The notes below the pieces were generated by a model. That model was given only the letters and a program-made list of their open reading frames with translations, did no database searches and had not been told where the DNA came from. From Phorcus lineatus (lineage: Eukaryota > Mollusca > Gastropoda > Trochida > Trochidae), in NCBI GenBank assembly GCA_921293015.1, contig OV121090.1, positions 2,046,001 to 2,110,000 on the forward strand: DNA of 64,000 nucleotides, in the 5' to 3' direction. Both the position numbers and the translations under genes were made by a program. Of the stretch, positions 1-11,592 are shown in pieces (position 1 is the stretch's first letter; each line of letters opens with the position of its first letter).

Positions 1-150
1 ATAATCTCATTCAAAACAGTAATTGGTTAATTTTTTCCAAGAGAAAATAATCCTCTAGACGTAGTTGATGTCAAACATGTCATTGGAGTAGACAAAATCG
101 ACACGGGTACCTGAATTTTTTTAAAAGTAAAAGACAAACATGCTACTGAC

Positions 151-274
151 CACAGCAACTGCGTCTGAGTCCAGTAGTTCCTGAGTGGTCATCAAGGTCA
201 GATAGGAGATGTTGGTCAGCACGTACACTACGGTCACCAGGAGGAGGCTGAGGAGGTTAGCACGGGGCAGGTTT
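151..274 (-). CDS. SLC7-like exon 8 (TM7-TM8 region)
   Basis: Encodes [20 protein letters not shown], then NISYLTLMT and DSDAVAV, ending in phase 0 at donor GTG|GTCAGT. This is the last exon of the gene seen in the window; positions 1-150 are intron. Confidence 0.9.
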
Positions 275-3200
275 CTGTGCAGGTGGTCAGTTAGCATTAG
301 CGAAATTCATGAGATGAAATACCTTAATTACTTGATTTTTTATTAACGCACTCAACTTTAAAAACACCAAAGTCAATGTATATCAAAAGTTTATCAGAAA
401 GTATCAACATAATTCATTTGACAAAATATCTTAATTACCTTTTTAAATCACTTTTTATTCTTAAGAAATATTTGAAAACCATTACAAACAACCCTTTAAA
501 ATCAATTAACGCAGTTTACTTTAAAAACACCAAAGTCAATGTATATCAATCATTTATCGCTCAGACGTTAACCTAAGAAATGTACATGATGGTGTACATG
601 TATACCTGACAGCTGTAAAAACTCACTGATTATTAATACTAAAAGCATATCTTTAAAAATTACTATGGTAGTTGACATGTTGAGATGATAAAAAACTTAC
701 TTAGATGGGTTTTCCAGTTCCTCTGTTACATAGTTTAAGTTATTCCTGAAAACAAAAGATTTTTCAAATCAAAACAGTGCAGTCATGCTTCGAGCTCATA
801 TTCAGTCTTATTAATAATTGAGCAATTCTAGAATTAACCAATCAAAACGACAAGCTTAAGAAATTTATATGAACAAAGCATTGTATCATTTTTATTCTTG
901 GAACAAAAACTAAATTAGTTCAAAATTATGTATCATAGAAGATGGATAGTACCATACTAGTAAACCAATTAAAGGGCCACATAGTATGTTGTTTGTTATG
1001 CCAAACTTCATAAACAGTGTTATTTTATCGAGAAGTGGTGGATGTTTCCAAAAATTAGCATCTTAGTGCTTATGAGTTTAGTATAGTGACAATAAAACAG
1101 GTTAAAGTCTCGTAAGACATAAATGTAAATATGGATTGGTAGTATTAATTACGACTTTTAAATATTATACATATACAATGTACGCAGAATTTCGACGCCC
1201 TGACATCTATATGGCCGTTTTTCATTTATCATTGAAAACATAAAAATAGCACAATTTTGGAATTTGGGAGATAAAAGTGCGAGTTAGGTAGGCGATTTGA
1301 ACTTATTTGAGTACATATGGTAATTTGGCTCTTATTCAAGGAACATAAAAAATCCTAAAAGATACTCTGTGTCACTTTAACATTAGGTATCACATCCATA
1401 GTTCGTTAAACCTACCAGCCATCGTACGCCCACAAAGCGCCGTAAAATGCCAGTGCTATAGTTGACGGAGATTCTGAAGAGCCCTCAAAGCCCTTTTCTA
1501 ACTGGCTCGTGTTGCCTGCGGAAGAGGAACGTTGATAAAATCAGGGTAACGTTACGAAAGATAATTATCCACGATTGACACGTGATATGAAATAAAAAAT
1601 TTGCAATATTACTATTGCATACAGAAATGCTAGAAGGAAAGACTGAAAAACCCTGACCCATGATTGTACTGCTGTTATGTTAATGTTTTATTCTCCATCG
1701 TCATGATTCAACTAAAAGTACCTTCCGCCATTTTGACAATTCCCCCGATAATGATGATGATAAGAGCGATGAGTTTTGCTGCTGTGAAGATGACTTGAAC
1801 TCGGGCTGCCAACTTCGTGCTGTAACTGTTCACCAACCCCACTGTAACTGTAATATAGGAGTCAAATATATAGGTATATATCAACTGTAACTGTTCACCA
1901 ACCCCACTGTAAGTGTAACATATGAGTATAATATAGGTATATATCAACTGTAACTGTTCACCAACCCCACTGTAACTGTAACATATGAGTAAAATATAGG
2001 TACATGTATATATCAACTTTTACTGTTCACCAACCCCACTGTAACTGTAACATGGGAGTCAAATATATAGGTATATATCAACTGTAACTGTTCACCAACC
2101 CCACTGTAACTGTAACATAGGAGTAAAATATATAGGTATATATCAACTGTAACTGTTCACAAACCCTACTGTAACTGTAACATATGAGTAAAATATATAG
2201 GTAATAATCGACACTAACTGCCACTGCGCAATCCCATTCCTTGTTACTTCTGGGTAGTTCTTTAAACCATGCAAGGAAGCAAAAAAAAAACTATTTGGTA
2301 ATATTTGCTGGAAGACAAGTTCCATTGGCCCACACACTAGCGGAAGGCATGTTCTTTGAGGAAAACCAGTTAGTCTGACAAAGGTCCCTTGGTTTTTTTA
2401 AATAAGATTTCTAGAATTTGTTAACAAATAGTGTATTTTTCATTAAAAGCGTATATATCAAGATTAACAACAATATTTGTTTACTTACTGAGCGCAACGG
2501 CTGCCACAAGTTTAGTTGGTATTACGGGATGGCCGCACATCTGAAAGAAACTCTCGACATATTGGGCGAAAGTCAAGGTTATGATTGCAATGGATGACGT
2601 TTTAATGACGATGACTGATGTCCAAGAGAAGAGATAGGCGGGGATGTTTCCCAGGGCTCTCCTGATATAGGCGTATTCTCCCCCAGACAGTCGGATCAGA
2701 GTCCCCAGCTCAGAGTAGCACAGAGCACCTGCAAAGACATTGAGAGAAAATATATCTAAGATTTTACATACGCTTCCTGAACGATGTTCTCAACTGGGAG
2801 TAGCACAGAGCACCTACGGGTACTTAGAAATGGTTCGAAGATTTTACGTACGCTTCATGAATTCAGAATATAATTCTTATCTGGGAGTACGAGACACCTT
2901 GAGTTAGACAATTGTTTAACTAAATCTTTAAAATAATGTTACGAGAGTTAGGAAGGGATAAACAAAATTGCTTTCTTAGAGGCATTTGTATCAGAGTACA
3001 AAACTAAGTGCAACACACCCTGAAGGCCAGTTGCCAGATTCGCTAACACGACATAAATCGAACAAATTTACCTTTTATAAAAATACCCACGACACAATGT
3101 ATGCAGACAGCTTGGTACATTCTGAGGACGTCCGTTGGTAAACCGATGAGTCAATGAGTTACGATATGAACATATATTTGAAAACACCTTTCTTGCTGTG

Positions 3201-6176
3201 TTGTGTGGAAATATCTATTTAGAAATTCCTTGATTTTGACTCACCCATCAAGGCTATGAGACCGGAAGCTGCCCACACGACCAGACTGAGACCCACGGAC
3301 CCAGTGTCTCTCAGGACACCCTTGGGGGACACGAAGATACCAGACCCTGAAACCCAATGTTCAGATACCTGTCAAAGATTACTTCCGTTGATTAAAGCAC
3401 TGTTATCGTCGTAGCTATGACTATGTTATTTTATTTGTGAAATGAATAAAAGTAGTTTTTAGGATCCCGTTGCCAAAACACTTAAGGTAATTGCAATGTA
3501 CAAAAGGACATTGGGACATTTTTTTGTGTGCTACGCCCCTCTGATCGGCTTAGCATATGTCTCCAAACGATTTAGTGCTATGATGTCAAAAAAGAGAATA
3601 ACTTCTGCAAATTAAATGAATAACGTTATTGTCAATGATGACGTCGTTTTATGAAGTTTCTCTCGACATAGTGATGGGTTATCGATGACGTCATTTTTCT
3701 ATGCTTTAATTTTGCTAGATGATAGAAAAAATCAGAAAACCTCAAACTGATCATTTCGTTTGATATGTGAAATTTGTGAGTTAAGTGTTGCTTTGCTTAG
3801 TTGTTCTTTATTGCTGTTAAATCGGATCATTCTGACCACACATCAACGTCTGTACTGTTCTGTAAAATTCTGTAGTAAATAGATATACACAGTAAATTCA
3901 CCATTCCTGATGGGATTCCTCTTAACCCGATCCAAATGTGGTTGGTTATTGCAGCATTACCTTTGAATAACATCTTCCAAACAAAAATAAATTTACATCT
4001 TTCATGGAAGCTTAGTGGATTTTTTTTATGAATATCCCATGATAATGTTGTATCTTGGACGAGAATAGATTTCCCTTATGGGTATGGCACAATGAATTTA
4101 TTGATGTTAACCCCCTGTCGTCCGTCACCTATTATAGTCCCAACTATCATGGCCACACCACTGACGAGCCCGACATTCCTCTGCATGTGGACCATATCCA
4201 CCTCGACCTCGATCTCGGGGTCGCTCTTTTCTGTCCCGTAGTTGGCCGGACTGGTCGTCCTGTGCCGGACATTGTCCAAGCCGCCATTTCCAACTGAAAT
4301 TATAGTTCGTTAAAATGAAAGCACATTTTGAAAATGTCAGACAGTTCACTGCAACGTTAATGAGAGTTATCCCGCTGAACTAAAGTAACGAGTGATGTCA
4401 TCAGTACCCTTGTTTCAGCATAGTTCTTGTCACAAGACGTCAGTTCAAATCTGAATTGTTATAAAATTACCAAACTATTCCCAAATAAAATGCCAGACTA
4501 GTCCCTCCAGTGATTTCTTTGTTCCAGTATTTTGTAAATATGTGAACATTTATTATACGAAGACAGATTTGAGTTCGTAGGCCATCGATCCATGTCGTAA
4601 AAACCGATTAATGTTGATATCGTAATAATGACAACACACAACTTCGAAATAAGTGAATATTTTTGTTAATGTAAGCAAGGGATAAAGGTCAACATTTGAA
4701 CTCTTGAAGGTGCAATACAGGTCGACCAAGACGGTCTTCGCCTCTCAAACAGTTCTACCAACCAGCCATCTGAATCAGCTCTTTATTATCTAATTAATTT
4801 AGAGTGATAAATCAAACGTACCCATGTCAGGGTTCACCTAACTTACTTGCCTTTGGCGCTCAGGAGATGAATGATGATACGTTTCTGAATATTTTGGTCT
4901 TTACAATAAAGGAGATAGCATGAAATCCTACGTTCTGTTCTGCCCTAAGACATGTGTAGTTTCAGGTTGTTGATAAGTATGATTCTATTTGTAAAACGAA
5001 AAGCAATCGTGAACGTGTTAGACAAGCTTATAGATCTAAGACTAACATTACAACCATAACAGTGTAACGTATAGTTTTTTCTTTTAAATTAGTTCTTTAC
5101 AACATGTATTAAACGATTTTAAGTATCATATGATCATTCTCCAAGAACGATGCCGAGAAAAATTGACGGACAACTTATATGAATCAATGGACGACATACA
5201 TCAGGTGTTGTAAAAGGGAATGACAATGATGATTAAGATAATAAAATTAAAAATCAAACTCCTTGCTGAATTAATGACCAGTACAGTACTTTGAGAACAC
5301 CCAATGAAATTTATTGCAAGGTGGCTTATTCATGATTGAAGACAAATAAAAGCAAAGGGAAGATAAATTACTATTTTTGATTGTTCTATGAATAACAATT
5401 TTAACAAACTTCAATCGAAATTCAATTCTAATTTAAAAACATCATATAAGTGGATAACTGTTAAGACATAGTTCATAAATACAATCATAATTATTTTTGT
5501 AAGCCAAAACTAAATTAAAAACACATATCAACAGCAAACAGACATAAATTAAACATTCGACCAATTTAAGATCAATGCTATTTATCAGGGTTTGATTAGA
5601 TTGGATCTAATTCAAGGTTTCAAACAAATGAATTTTTTATAAGTTTGTCCTATTCGCAATTGCATGACCCATATTGGCCCGATTAAATCTATTCGTTTAG
5701 GATCTCGTATTTAAGCTTTTATGTACACAATGGCATAGGTCAACACTGAATACACAAACTTTGCTGTGACAACGACAAGTATGTTTGAATGTTTGTTTGT
5801 AATGTTACAGCCGTATCTTGTTGTAAGCCTTCCATGGTAGCTTAACATTTTAGAATTGATCATATTTCTTGTATAGTTTTAGATTAACCCATTTGTTGTG
5901 TTTGACTTCATTTTATATTTACATTAAAAACTTTAAAGGGAAAAGTATGACAATTCCTGAAATATGTACAAATGCACGTATAATCAACAGCTGAAATCTT
6001 AATACGTTTTCATAATTATTGCATTTTATTAAATTTAAAACATTAAAAAATTATGATTTGATTGTGATTTGTTGATCGTTGATTGTTGGCGAACCTAATG
6101 TTGATTGATATAATGAGCTTGGGATATTCACAGAGAAAAACCTACCCGAGTGGATGAGCGGAACAGTCGCTTTCAT
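151..6176 (-). CDS. SLC7 amino-acid transporter light chain, b(0,+)AT/SLC7A9-like; 5' part of gene, 8 exons
   Basis: Predicted 12-TM exchanger of neutral and basic amino acids that pairs with an SLC3 heavy chain at the plasma membrane. Exons (minus): 6176-6146, 4293-4129, 3346-3245, 2728-2489, 1841-1722, 1515-1416, 745-701 and 274-151, all GT-AG with matching phases, giving 309 residues. Visible family motifs are the unwound TM1 ([14 protein letters not shown], exons 2/3), ALCYSELGT and SGGEYAY in TM2/3, IFTAAKL in exon 5, LAFY..LWAYDGWN over exons 6/7, [10 protein letters not shown], and TNISYLT in exon 8. Cys164 (in QMCGHP) sits where b(0,+)AT and LAT proteins carry the cysteine that disulfide-bonds the heavy chain. 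The SPKGVL, YLFSW and VIVIK wording favours b(0,+)AT over LAT1. The remaining TMs and C-terminus are off the left edge. Exon 1 is the least certain part. Confidence 0.9.
701..745 (-). CDS. SLC7-like exon 7 (45 nt)
   Basis: Short exon encoding [14 protein letters not shown] between acceptor ttttcag and donor AA|GTAAGT. With the TG left by exon 6 it rebuilds the conserved Trp of [10 protein letters not shown]. Confidence 0.9.
1416..1515 (-). CDS. SLC7-like exon 6 (extracellular loop, TM6a)
   Basis: Acceptor ccgcag|GC and donor GGCTG|GTAGG. It encodes [13 protein letters not shown] and then [14 protein letters not shown], matching the GNT..FEG..LAFY..LWAYDGWN stretch of b(0,+)AT proteins. Confidence 0.92.
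1722..1841 (-). CDS. SLC7-like exon 5 (TM5)
   Basis: Encodes [20 protein letters not shown] and a hydrophobic [11 protein letters not shown] stretch, with donor GGAAG|GTACTT. The acceptor (ttacag|TGGGG) and the first ~20 exon bases are one unit of a ~62-bp tandem repeat extending into the upstream intron. The unit nearest the open frame is taken as the real acceptor because it alone continues the family reading frame. Confidence 0.88.
1803..2215. repeat. Minisatellite of ~62-bp units containing a splice acceptor
   Basis: About six imperfect copies share the core tgttcaccaaccccactgta followed by an AT-rich part with tatata. Unit starts lie near 1821, 1885, 1947, 2020, 2083 and 2146. On the minus strand each unit reads ttacag|TGGGGTTGG, the exon 5 acceptor of the SLC7-like gene, so the array copies an intron/exon boundary. 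The first unit overlaps the coding exon. Confidence 0.9.
2489..2728 (-). CDS. SLC7-like exon 4 (TM2-TM4, heavy-chain cysteine)
   Basis: This 240-nt exon has acceptor tttgcag|GT and donor CTCA|GTAAGT. It encodes [27 protein letters not shown] and [15 protein letters not shown]. The Cys after FFQM aligns with the inter-subunit disulfide cysteine of the family. Confidence 0.93.
3245..3346 (-). CDS. SLC7-like exon 3 (TM1b-TM2)
   Basis: Encodes [18 protein letters not shown] then [14 protein letters not shown]. The acceptor is TCAG|GG and the donor ATGG|GTGAG. The sequence completes the substrate-binding GSG loop begun in exon 2. Confidence 0.92.
4129..4293 (-). CDS. SLC7-like exon 2 (cytosolic N-terminus, TM1a)
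   Basis: Acceptor tttcag|TT and donor ATAG|GTGACG. It encodes an acidic N-terminal stretch (EIEVEVD) and then [19 protein letters not shown], the canonical first half of TM1 in SLC7 light chains. Confidence 0.88.
4294..6145 (-). other. Intron 1 of SLC7-like gene
   Basis: About 1.85 kb of AT-rich sequence between predicted exons 1 and 2. I see no other coding signal or recognisable repeat in it. It exists as an intron only if the exon 1 call is right. Confidence 0.45.
6146..6176 (-). CDS. SLC7-like exon 1 (start codon)
   Basis: ATG at 6176 followed by ten codons ([10 protein letters not shown] plus one base), then donor G|GTAGGT. The one-base overhang joins exon 2 in frame. It was chosen because exon 2 has an acceptor at its start and no suitable in-frame ATG before TM1. 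No sequence similarity supports this short N-terminus, so another first exon is possible. The ATG overlaps a TCACGTGA palindrome (6176-6183). Confidence 0.5.
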
Positions 6177-6199
6177 CACGTGATTGCAATAGTGTTATC

Positions 6200-8455
6200 A
6201 GCATGTCATCTGCTGTATCATCATCACATATGATAACAGCACATGTCGAGATGTTATCATTTACCGTCACAACAGTTAATGGAATGATTTTCCTATTTTC
6301 TTTGTCAACTACATTTAAGGAAGTGTGACTCTTGGTTTGAAGTTGCAATCTATTTCGATGCAAACTGCGCTTTTGTATTGTATTATGACATTTATGAAAA
6401 CTTATTATAACACTTATGATGCTGATTCATATTTTTTACACGCGACACATTGGGTTCCTAAAATGATAAAATGTACAGATGCATTTAGATGTGACGTTTT
6501 GAAATCATATAGTTATTTTCAAATAATGAATTTTGTTTTAAAAAATATGTATCGAAAATGTAAAAAGATCAATTCTTTGAATCATGTCTATTTTAATATA
6601 ATATTACTAAAAGTACGTCCCATGAAGGTTACATTATATTTATCAATAAACTTACTACAAACAACAAGTTGCTTAAGACTAAACTAAAAAAAGGTGAGGG
6701 TTTAATAGTTGATTCTATATGTCGTATCTGTGTATGGGTTATAGGTTTGACAAAATCGTAACAATCTCAAGAAATCAATTATAGAAGCTTCACTTCTCAT
6801 GAAATGGTTAATAAAAGAGATGTTGTGTAAAGACGTGTATTGTTTAAATTATAATTATTGCAGATAAGTAGCGTATTTAGCATTTTCCACAAACCAATTC
6901 AAAGCGCATATAATCATCTACCTCTGACGTTAATGAGACTAGTTTTAATTCGAATGATTTACGCTTTAAACCAAAAAGGCTTAATAGTTTTGAGAAAATT
7001 TGGACTCGCATCAAAACGGTAAACAAAATACAACTAAAACTAAGAACGGCTAACGTCAAAACCTTGTATTTGCCTTCAATACACCATATATAAACCCAAT
7101 CTGAAGATTATATATATGTGAGATTGAAATATATTCTATCCTCCATGGAGTGCATGTATTTTTTAAATAAAATAAAGTTGGTTGATCGGTACTTCTGAAC
7201 CATACCGGTTTATTTATGCAACAAGTATAACTGCTCAGTTCAGTATATCCTATCAAATATATCCTATCATATCACATAGCTGTCATCTACTATCACAAAT
7301 CAGCGCATAATTTTGTAGTAACCTGCGAACAATAACTCGTAAATTTGTCAAGGATGACCTAGATAGTCGTAACATATTTGGCTCTTTCATTGCAAGTAAA
7401 AGTGAACATTATGCAACTTATATAACATAATCTAAAACAATATTATTAAGATATTTATCGTTATGTTTCTGAATTTCAGAAAGACATATATAGCATTAAA
7501 ATACTTCTTAACTAAGGTTGTCACTGATAAATCCGATACCATGGTAATCAACTAAAAATGAAGTATGATAAGGACTTCAAAATAATGTTATAATAACTTA
7601 TGAACTAAGGTAATTATTTGGTAGTCATTAATAATATGTAAACTAAGGAAATTACTTAAATCATTCAACTAGGATTGTTACTAACACACTTGATGAAAAA
7701 AGTCGCAACGAATTGCTAAAATTAGTTTGTCACATAACATTAGAATATGCCTTCGCTCTGTAATTGCAACGTCACCTTGTATGGAGAAATGGATCAAGAC
7801 TTACTTACGTTATAGAATATATAACCGGTGTTTCATATTTAACGTTCAATATACCTACCCAATGCAATTGTAAAATAGTTTCATATTAAACGTTCAACAT
7901 ACCTACCTAATGCAATTGTAAAATAATGAAAGTAATCAAATATAAAAACAGCTTCATTTATGTTTATAACACATAGTATCATGCACACTAACAATTATGC
8001 AATGGTAACAAATTAATCTATAGGAAGACCAATATGCTTTTATCTTTACAATTGATTAAAATGTTGGCAAAAAATTACGATAACATTCAGAATCGGAAAC
8101 AAGATGTCTTTTAAATTCAGAAAACAATGCTTTACGATCAGATAGGTGCTTGATTTAAATAGGAACAGTAATTTGTAAGAAAGTCAGTTAATGATACCTT
8201 CAATCGCCTTGTTTTCCATTGAGAGAAATAACTATCCTTGAAATTCAAAACACTAAATTTTACATGCTCGGCCCCTGAAGTAACGTTCAATTGTATGTTA
8301 ACTCGGACGTGCCCAGAAATGTACACTTGATTTCAGTAGCCTCGACCGTTTATTGCCTCTTAAGGAGCCTTCACTCTGTATGACAGATCTAGCATGCGAT
8401 CAGATGGTTGGTGATATACCTGGACAAAAGTTAGTCATCACTTTTAAAATTCCCA
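6200..8455. other. Intergenic, no gene seen
   Basis: AT-rich DNA upstream of the SLC7-like start. Short ORFs at 6325-6687 and 7056-7256 have AT-driven composition and no recognisable domain. Nothing supportable as a gene. Confidence 0.5.
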
Positions 8456-8459
8456 TTGA

Positions 8460-8964
8460 CAGGCCCCCCTGAGTAATTGAAGGAAATGCATCAAATTTGA
8501 AGGAAAACAGTGCATAATAGAAGGGAAAGCTTCCCAAATGGTAGGAAACGCAGCTTAATCGCGAAACAAACACGTCAATATCGGTGAAACGCGGTAATAT
8601 CAGAGATTTCCCGGCCATATCGGAAGCAACCCGATCCCACTTTCGAAGGACCATCGGTAGACTTCGGAAGGAACACGGTAATTTCCGTGAATTCTCGGTC
8701 GACAGCGGAAGCAAACGCATCTCAAAATGGCTACGAATCTGCAGCCTCCAGTTTCGGTGAGTGTTGTTTATATGTTTTACTGTGTGATTTTTAGATGTAT
8801 TTTGTTCTACATGCTTGCATTGAAAGCGCAATTGAACAAGGAAACGATGGAGTTGTAGAGTTTTGTAATGAAATTGAGTAGTTACGGCGTTACTCGCATA
8901 GAGTCCGGGTTTGTTTACATCAGTCAGATGAAGCCGTATCGCTAACGCTATCATCGACCCGCGT
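8460..8964 (+). repeat. Left inverted arm of foldback element
   Basis: 505 bp, the reverse complement of 9785-10289. It contains ATGGCTACG (8727) ending at a consensus donor TCG|GTGAGT (8757). A long ORF on the opposite strand is mirrored in the other arm and is judged non-coding. Confidence 0.93.
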
Positions 8965-9389
8965 TTTAAATTTATCTTACACCCTAAAAATCATAACATT
9001 AAAGCCTCATAACCTGGAGTGTAAATATACTAGATACTCGCCAATAATTTTCTATTTTGTAGGTCAAACGCAGATGTCAAGAATCTAAATTCCCGAAATC
9101 GATGGAAACGACAAAGGGAAGTAACTCTGTTTTAGTTGAAATAGGCGAACTGCCGCTAACTCGTGAAATAATCAACAAGTGGTTGAAAAGCGATTTCGAG
9201 AAAATTCCAAACACGGTCCCTAATATAGTAGTAGTTTATTTCAGTAACTCAGGCCACAGGCCCATTTTACAATACATAGTTTTACATTTTAAAGATGTTG
9301 CGCAACAAGAACATATAACAATCCATTCACAATACACAGAAAGTGATATCCGAGACCATAGACAAATGGTGATAAAAGTTACAAGTTAG
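8727..9389 (+). CDS. Predicted two-exon gene of foldback element, 119 aa, unknown function
   Basis: Exon 1 (8727-8756) lies inside the left arm: a good start context (CAAAATGG), MATNLQPPVS, then donor GTGAGT. Exon 2 begins after ttttgtag at 9063, continues in phase 0 (VKRCQESKFPKSMETTKG...) and ends at 9389. The product is hydrophilic to mixed, with segments such as LTREIINKWLKSDFEKIP and NIVVVYFSNSGHRP. I recognise no domain. A second intron is possible: taaacag at about 9470 opens a further frame (KSKFTLRGEFVIPTRQKIS) that ends at GTAAGT, so the mature protein could be longer. The case rests on splice consensus and phase only. Confidence 0.45.
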
Positions 9390-9444
9390 GTTTTGGACAA
9401 CTGTTTGCTTCTCATTTTGAATGTAAACTTAGCAAGATTATTAA

Positions 9445-10022
9445 TTATAATTTCATTTTTTGTGGTAAACAGAAGTCTAAGTTTACACTCAGAGGGGAAT
9501 TTGTAATACCAACTCGGCAAAAAATTTCTTCGTAAGTCACACGGTCCCTAATAAATGGGATATTTAAATGGTCAAACGAAACAAGGTCAAAGAAGTGCGG
9601 CATATGGAGCGGCACGTTAACAAAACATGAAAAGTTACAAGTTTTTCGATAAAGCTTAATTGTACAAAAACGAAAGTTAGATTTACACGTGATACATAAC
9701 ATACTCACAAAATTCACATACATATTTCCAAAACTTATCAAAAATATAACCCGGAAAGTCTGATGCAGGTAAACGCAATCACAGACGCGGGTCGATGATA
9801 GCGTTAGCGATACGGTTTCATCTGACTGATGTAAACAAACCCGGACTCTATGCGAGTAACGCCGTAACTACTCAATTTCATTACAAAACTCTACAACTCC
9901 ATCGTTTCCTTGTTCAATTGCGCTTTCAATGCAAGCATGTAGAACAAAATACATCTAAAAATCACACAGTAAAACATATAAACAACACTCACCGAAACTG
10001 GAGGCTGCAGATTCGTAGCCAT
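9445..10022 (-). CDS. Predicted convergent two-exon ORF of foldback element, 114 aa, unknown
   Basis: The mirrored exon 1 (10022-9993, MATNLQPPVS) can splice in phase 0 to gcatcag|ACT at 9759 and read to a stop at 9445. The second exon is Cys/Phe-rich (for example VSMLCITCKSNFRFC) with no recognised domain. Its acceptor has a weak pyrimidine tract and its composition is less protein-like than the opposite gene, so it may be fortuitous. Confidence 0.25.
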
Positions 10023-10289
10023 TTTGAGATGCGTTTGCTTCCGCTGTCGACCGAGAATTCACGGAAATTACCGTGTTCCTTCCGAAGTCTACCGATGGTC
10101 CTTCGAAAGTGGGATCGGGTTGCTTCCGATATGGCCGGGAAATCTCTGATATTACCGCGTTTCACCGATATTGACGTGTTTGTTTCGCGATTAAGCTGCG
10201 TTTCCTACCATTTGGGAAGCTTTCCCTTCTATTATGCACTGTTTTCCTTCAAATTTGATGCATTTCCTTCAATTACTCAGGGGGGCCTG
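9785..10289 (-). repeat. Right inverted arm of foldback element
   Basis: 505 bp, mirror of the left arm. On the minus strand it carries the same short exon candidate (10022-9993) and donor. Confidence 0.93.
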
Positions 10290-10600
10290 TTGAATTACTT
10301 GTTAATCGACTGATTCAAGAATAATTATCACTAATTAGATTTTAACAAAGTTATCGAGAAGATTATAAATCATCTCAGCAACTAATACGTAATTTCCATT
10401 TAATAAGCAGATGATTTTAAAGAAAACTGCATCTATTTAAACGTCACACATACATCAAAATACGGCAAAGTTGTCCGATTCAACATGACGGTCTATGGGA
10501 CAGATGCAAAAAAAGGCTGTTTATGAGACGCTTAATCAGCTGTCATTTAAATAATACTCAACGGAAATATGAAAGTGAATTGTGTACTCGTTACTGATAT

Positions 10601-11592
10601 ATGTTACTGACTCGTTACCAAAGATATGAATGTGTGGAAAGAATTCACTTATTAGCATGTAAAAAATTCTTGTGTGTTGGAATATCTACTCCAAATTGTA
10701 TGATCTATGGAGAATGTGGAAGATACCCACTTTACATTAATTCGCAGATAAAATGCTTGAAATATTGGTTGAAGATTCTCCGGATGCCAGAACATCGACT
10801 TCCCAAAATTGCATACAACATGATGTTCCACTTAGATATTATTGGAAAGACCACATGGGTGTCGCATATTAAGAAAATATTATTTTCTCATGGATATGGT
10901 TTTATATGGATACGTCAAACTGTTGAAAATGTACACATGTTTTTGAAAGATTTCCGTCACGTGGCAATTAGTATGTTTTATCAAGGCTGGCAATCCAATA
11001 TAGAAAGCAGTTCACGTTATGATATATACAGAAAGTTCAAGAGTTTACTAGAACCAGAGAAATACCTATCAGTTCTTACAAACAGTTTTCTCAGAAAGTT
11101 ATATATCAAATATAGACTTGGTTTACTAAAACTAATGATAAACTATGGAAGATGTATCTCCCTTGAAAGAATACAAAGACTCTGTCCATTATGTAACGAC
11201 GCCATTGAAGATGAAATACATTTTACATTTGATTGTCCATATTATACTGAACTAAGAACTAAATATATACCAGAACGTTTTCTATCTAAGACGAGTGTAA
11301 CAGGATTCATTTCTATTATGACATCAAGAGATGACGATGTTATATTTAAATTATCGTTATTTTTAAAGCATGGTATGGAAGTAAGAAATAGTGTTTTGAA
11401 CAATAGCTTGTGACTTATAAACTGTTTTTAACTTACAAAATATGTAATTACTGGAGTCTGTCATGTCACCAATTGAATGAACCTTGTTTTCCCAAATTAA
11501 AAATCTGTAAATTGTAAGCTATATGTTTATATGTATCATTGTATATGGGCCTGAGGCCTTGAATGTAATAAACAATCTTTGACTTTGACTTG
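10601..11592 (+). pseudogene. 5'-truncated LINE, C-terminus of reverse transcriptase ORF and 3' UTR
   Basis: The ORF at 10601-11413 encodes 270 residues typical of the C-terminal part of metazoan LINE ORF2 proteins: HLLACKKFL...GECGRYPLYI at the start and a zinc-knuckle-like CPLCN...EDEIHFTFDCPYYTELR near residues 195-220. The catalytic RT motifs are missing, so this is a 5'-truncated copy. A short 3' UTR ends with AATAAA-like sequence and a TTTGAC repeat tail near 11575-11592. It is related to the LINE piece at 40710-41284, which has the same C..C...H...C pattern and a similar gggcct.aggcct motif before the tail. No target duplication was found. Confidence 0.85.

Larger units (their letters stand above)
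8460..10289. mobile_element. Foldback DNA element with 505-bp terminal inverted repeats
   Basis: The left arm 8460-8964 and right arm 9785-10289 are reverse complements of equal length, with only one substitution noticed by eye (near 8932/9817). The ends are CAGGCCCCCC...GGGGGGCCTG, flanked on both sides by TTGA (8456-8459 and 10290-10293), which fits a 4-bp target duplication. The 820-bp centre carries two convergent ORFs. No transposase domain is recognised, so the copy is probably non-autonomous. Near-identity of the arms suggests recent insertion or gene conversion. The superfamily is not assigned. Confidence 0.9.

Noticed and set aside
4055..4297. 80-codon plus ORF over SLC7-like exon 2
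   Set aside because: Antisense shadow of the exon; no domain.
6325..6687. 120-codon ORF
   Set aside because: AT-rich composition with no domain, splice context or neighbours; likely chance.
8400..8954. 184-codon minus ORF and its twin at 9795-10313
   Set aside because: Identical mirror ORFs lie in the inverted arms; they run past the element end into unrelated flank, and have no domain. The sense direction of the arm shows a better exon/donor structure.
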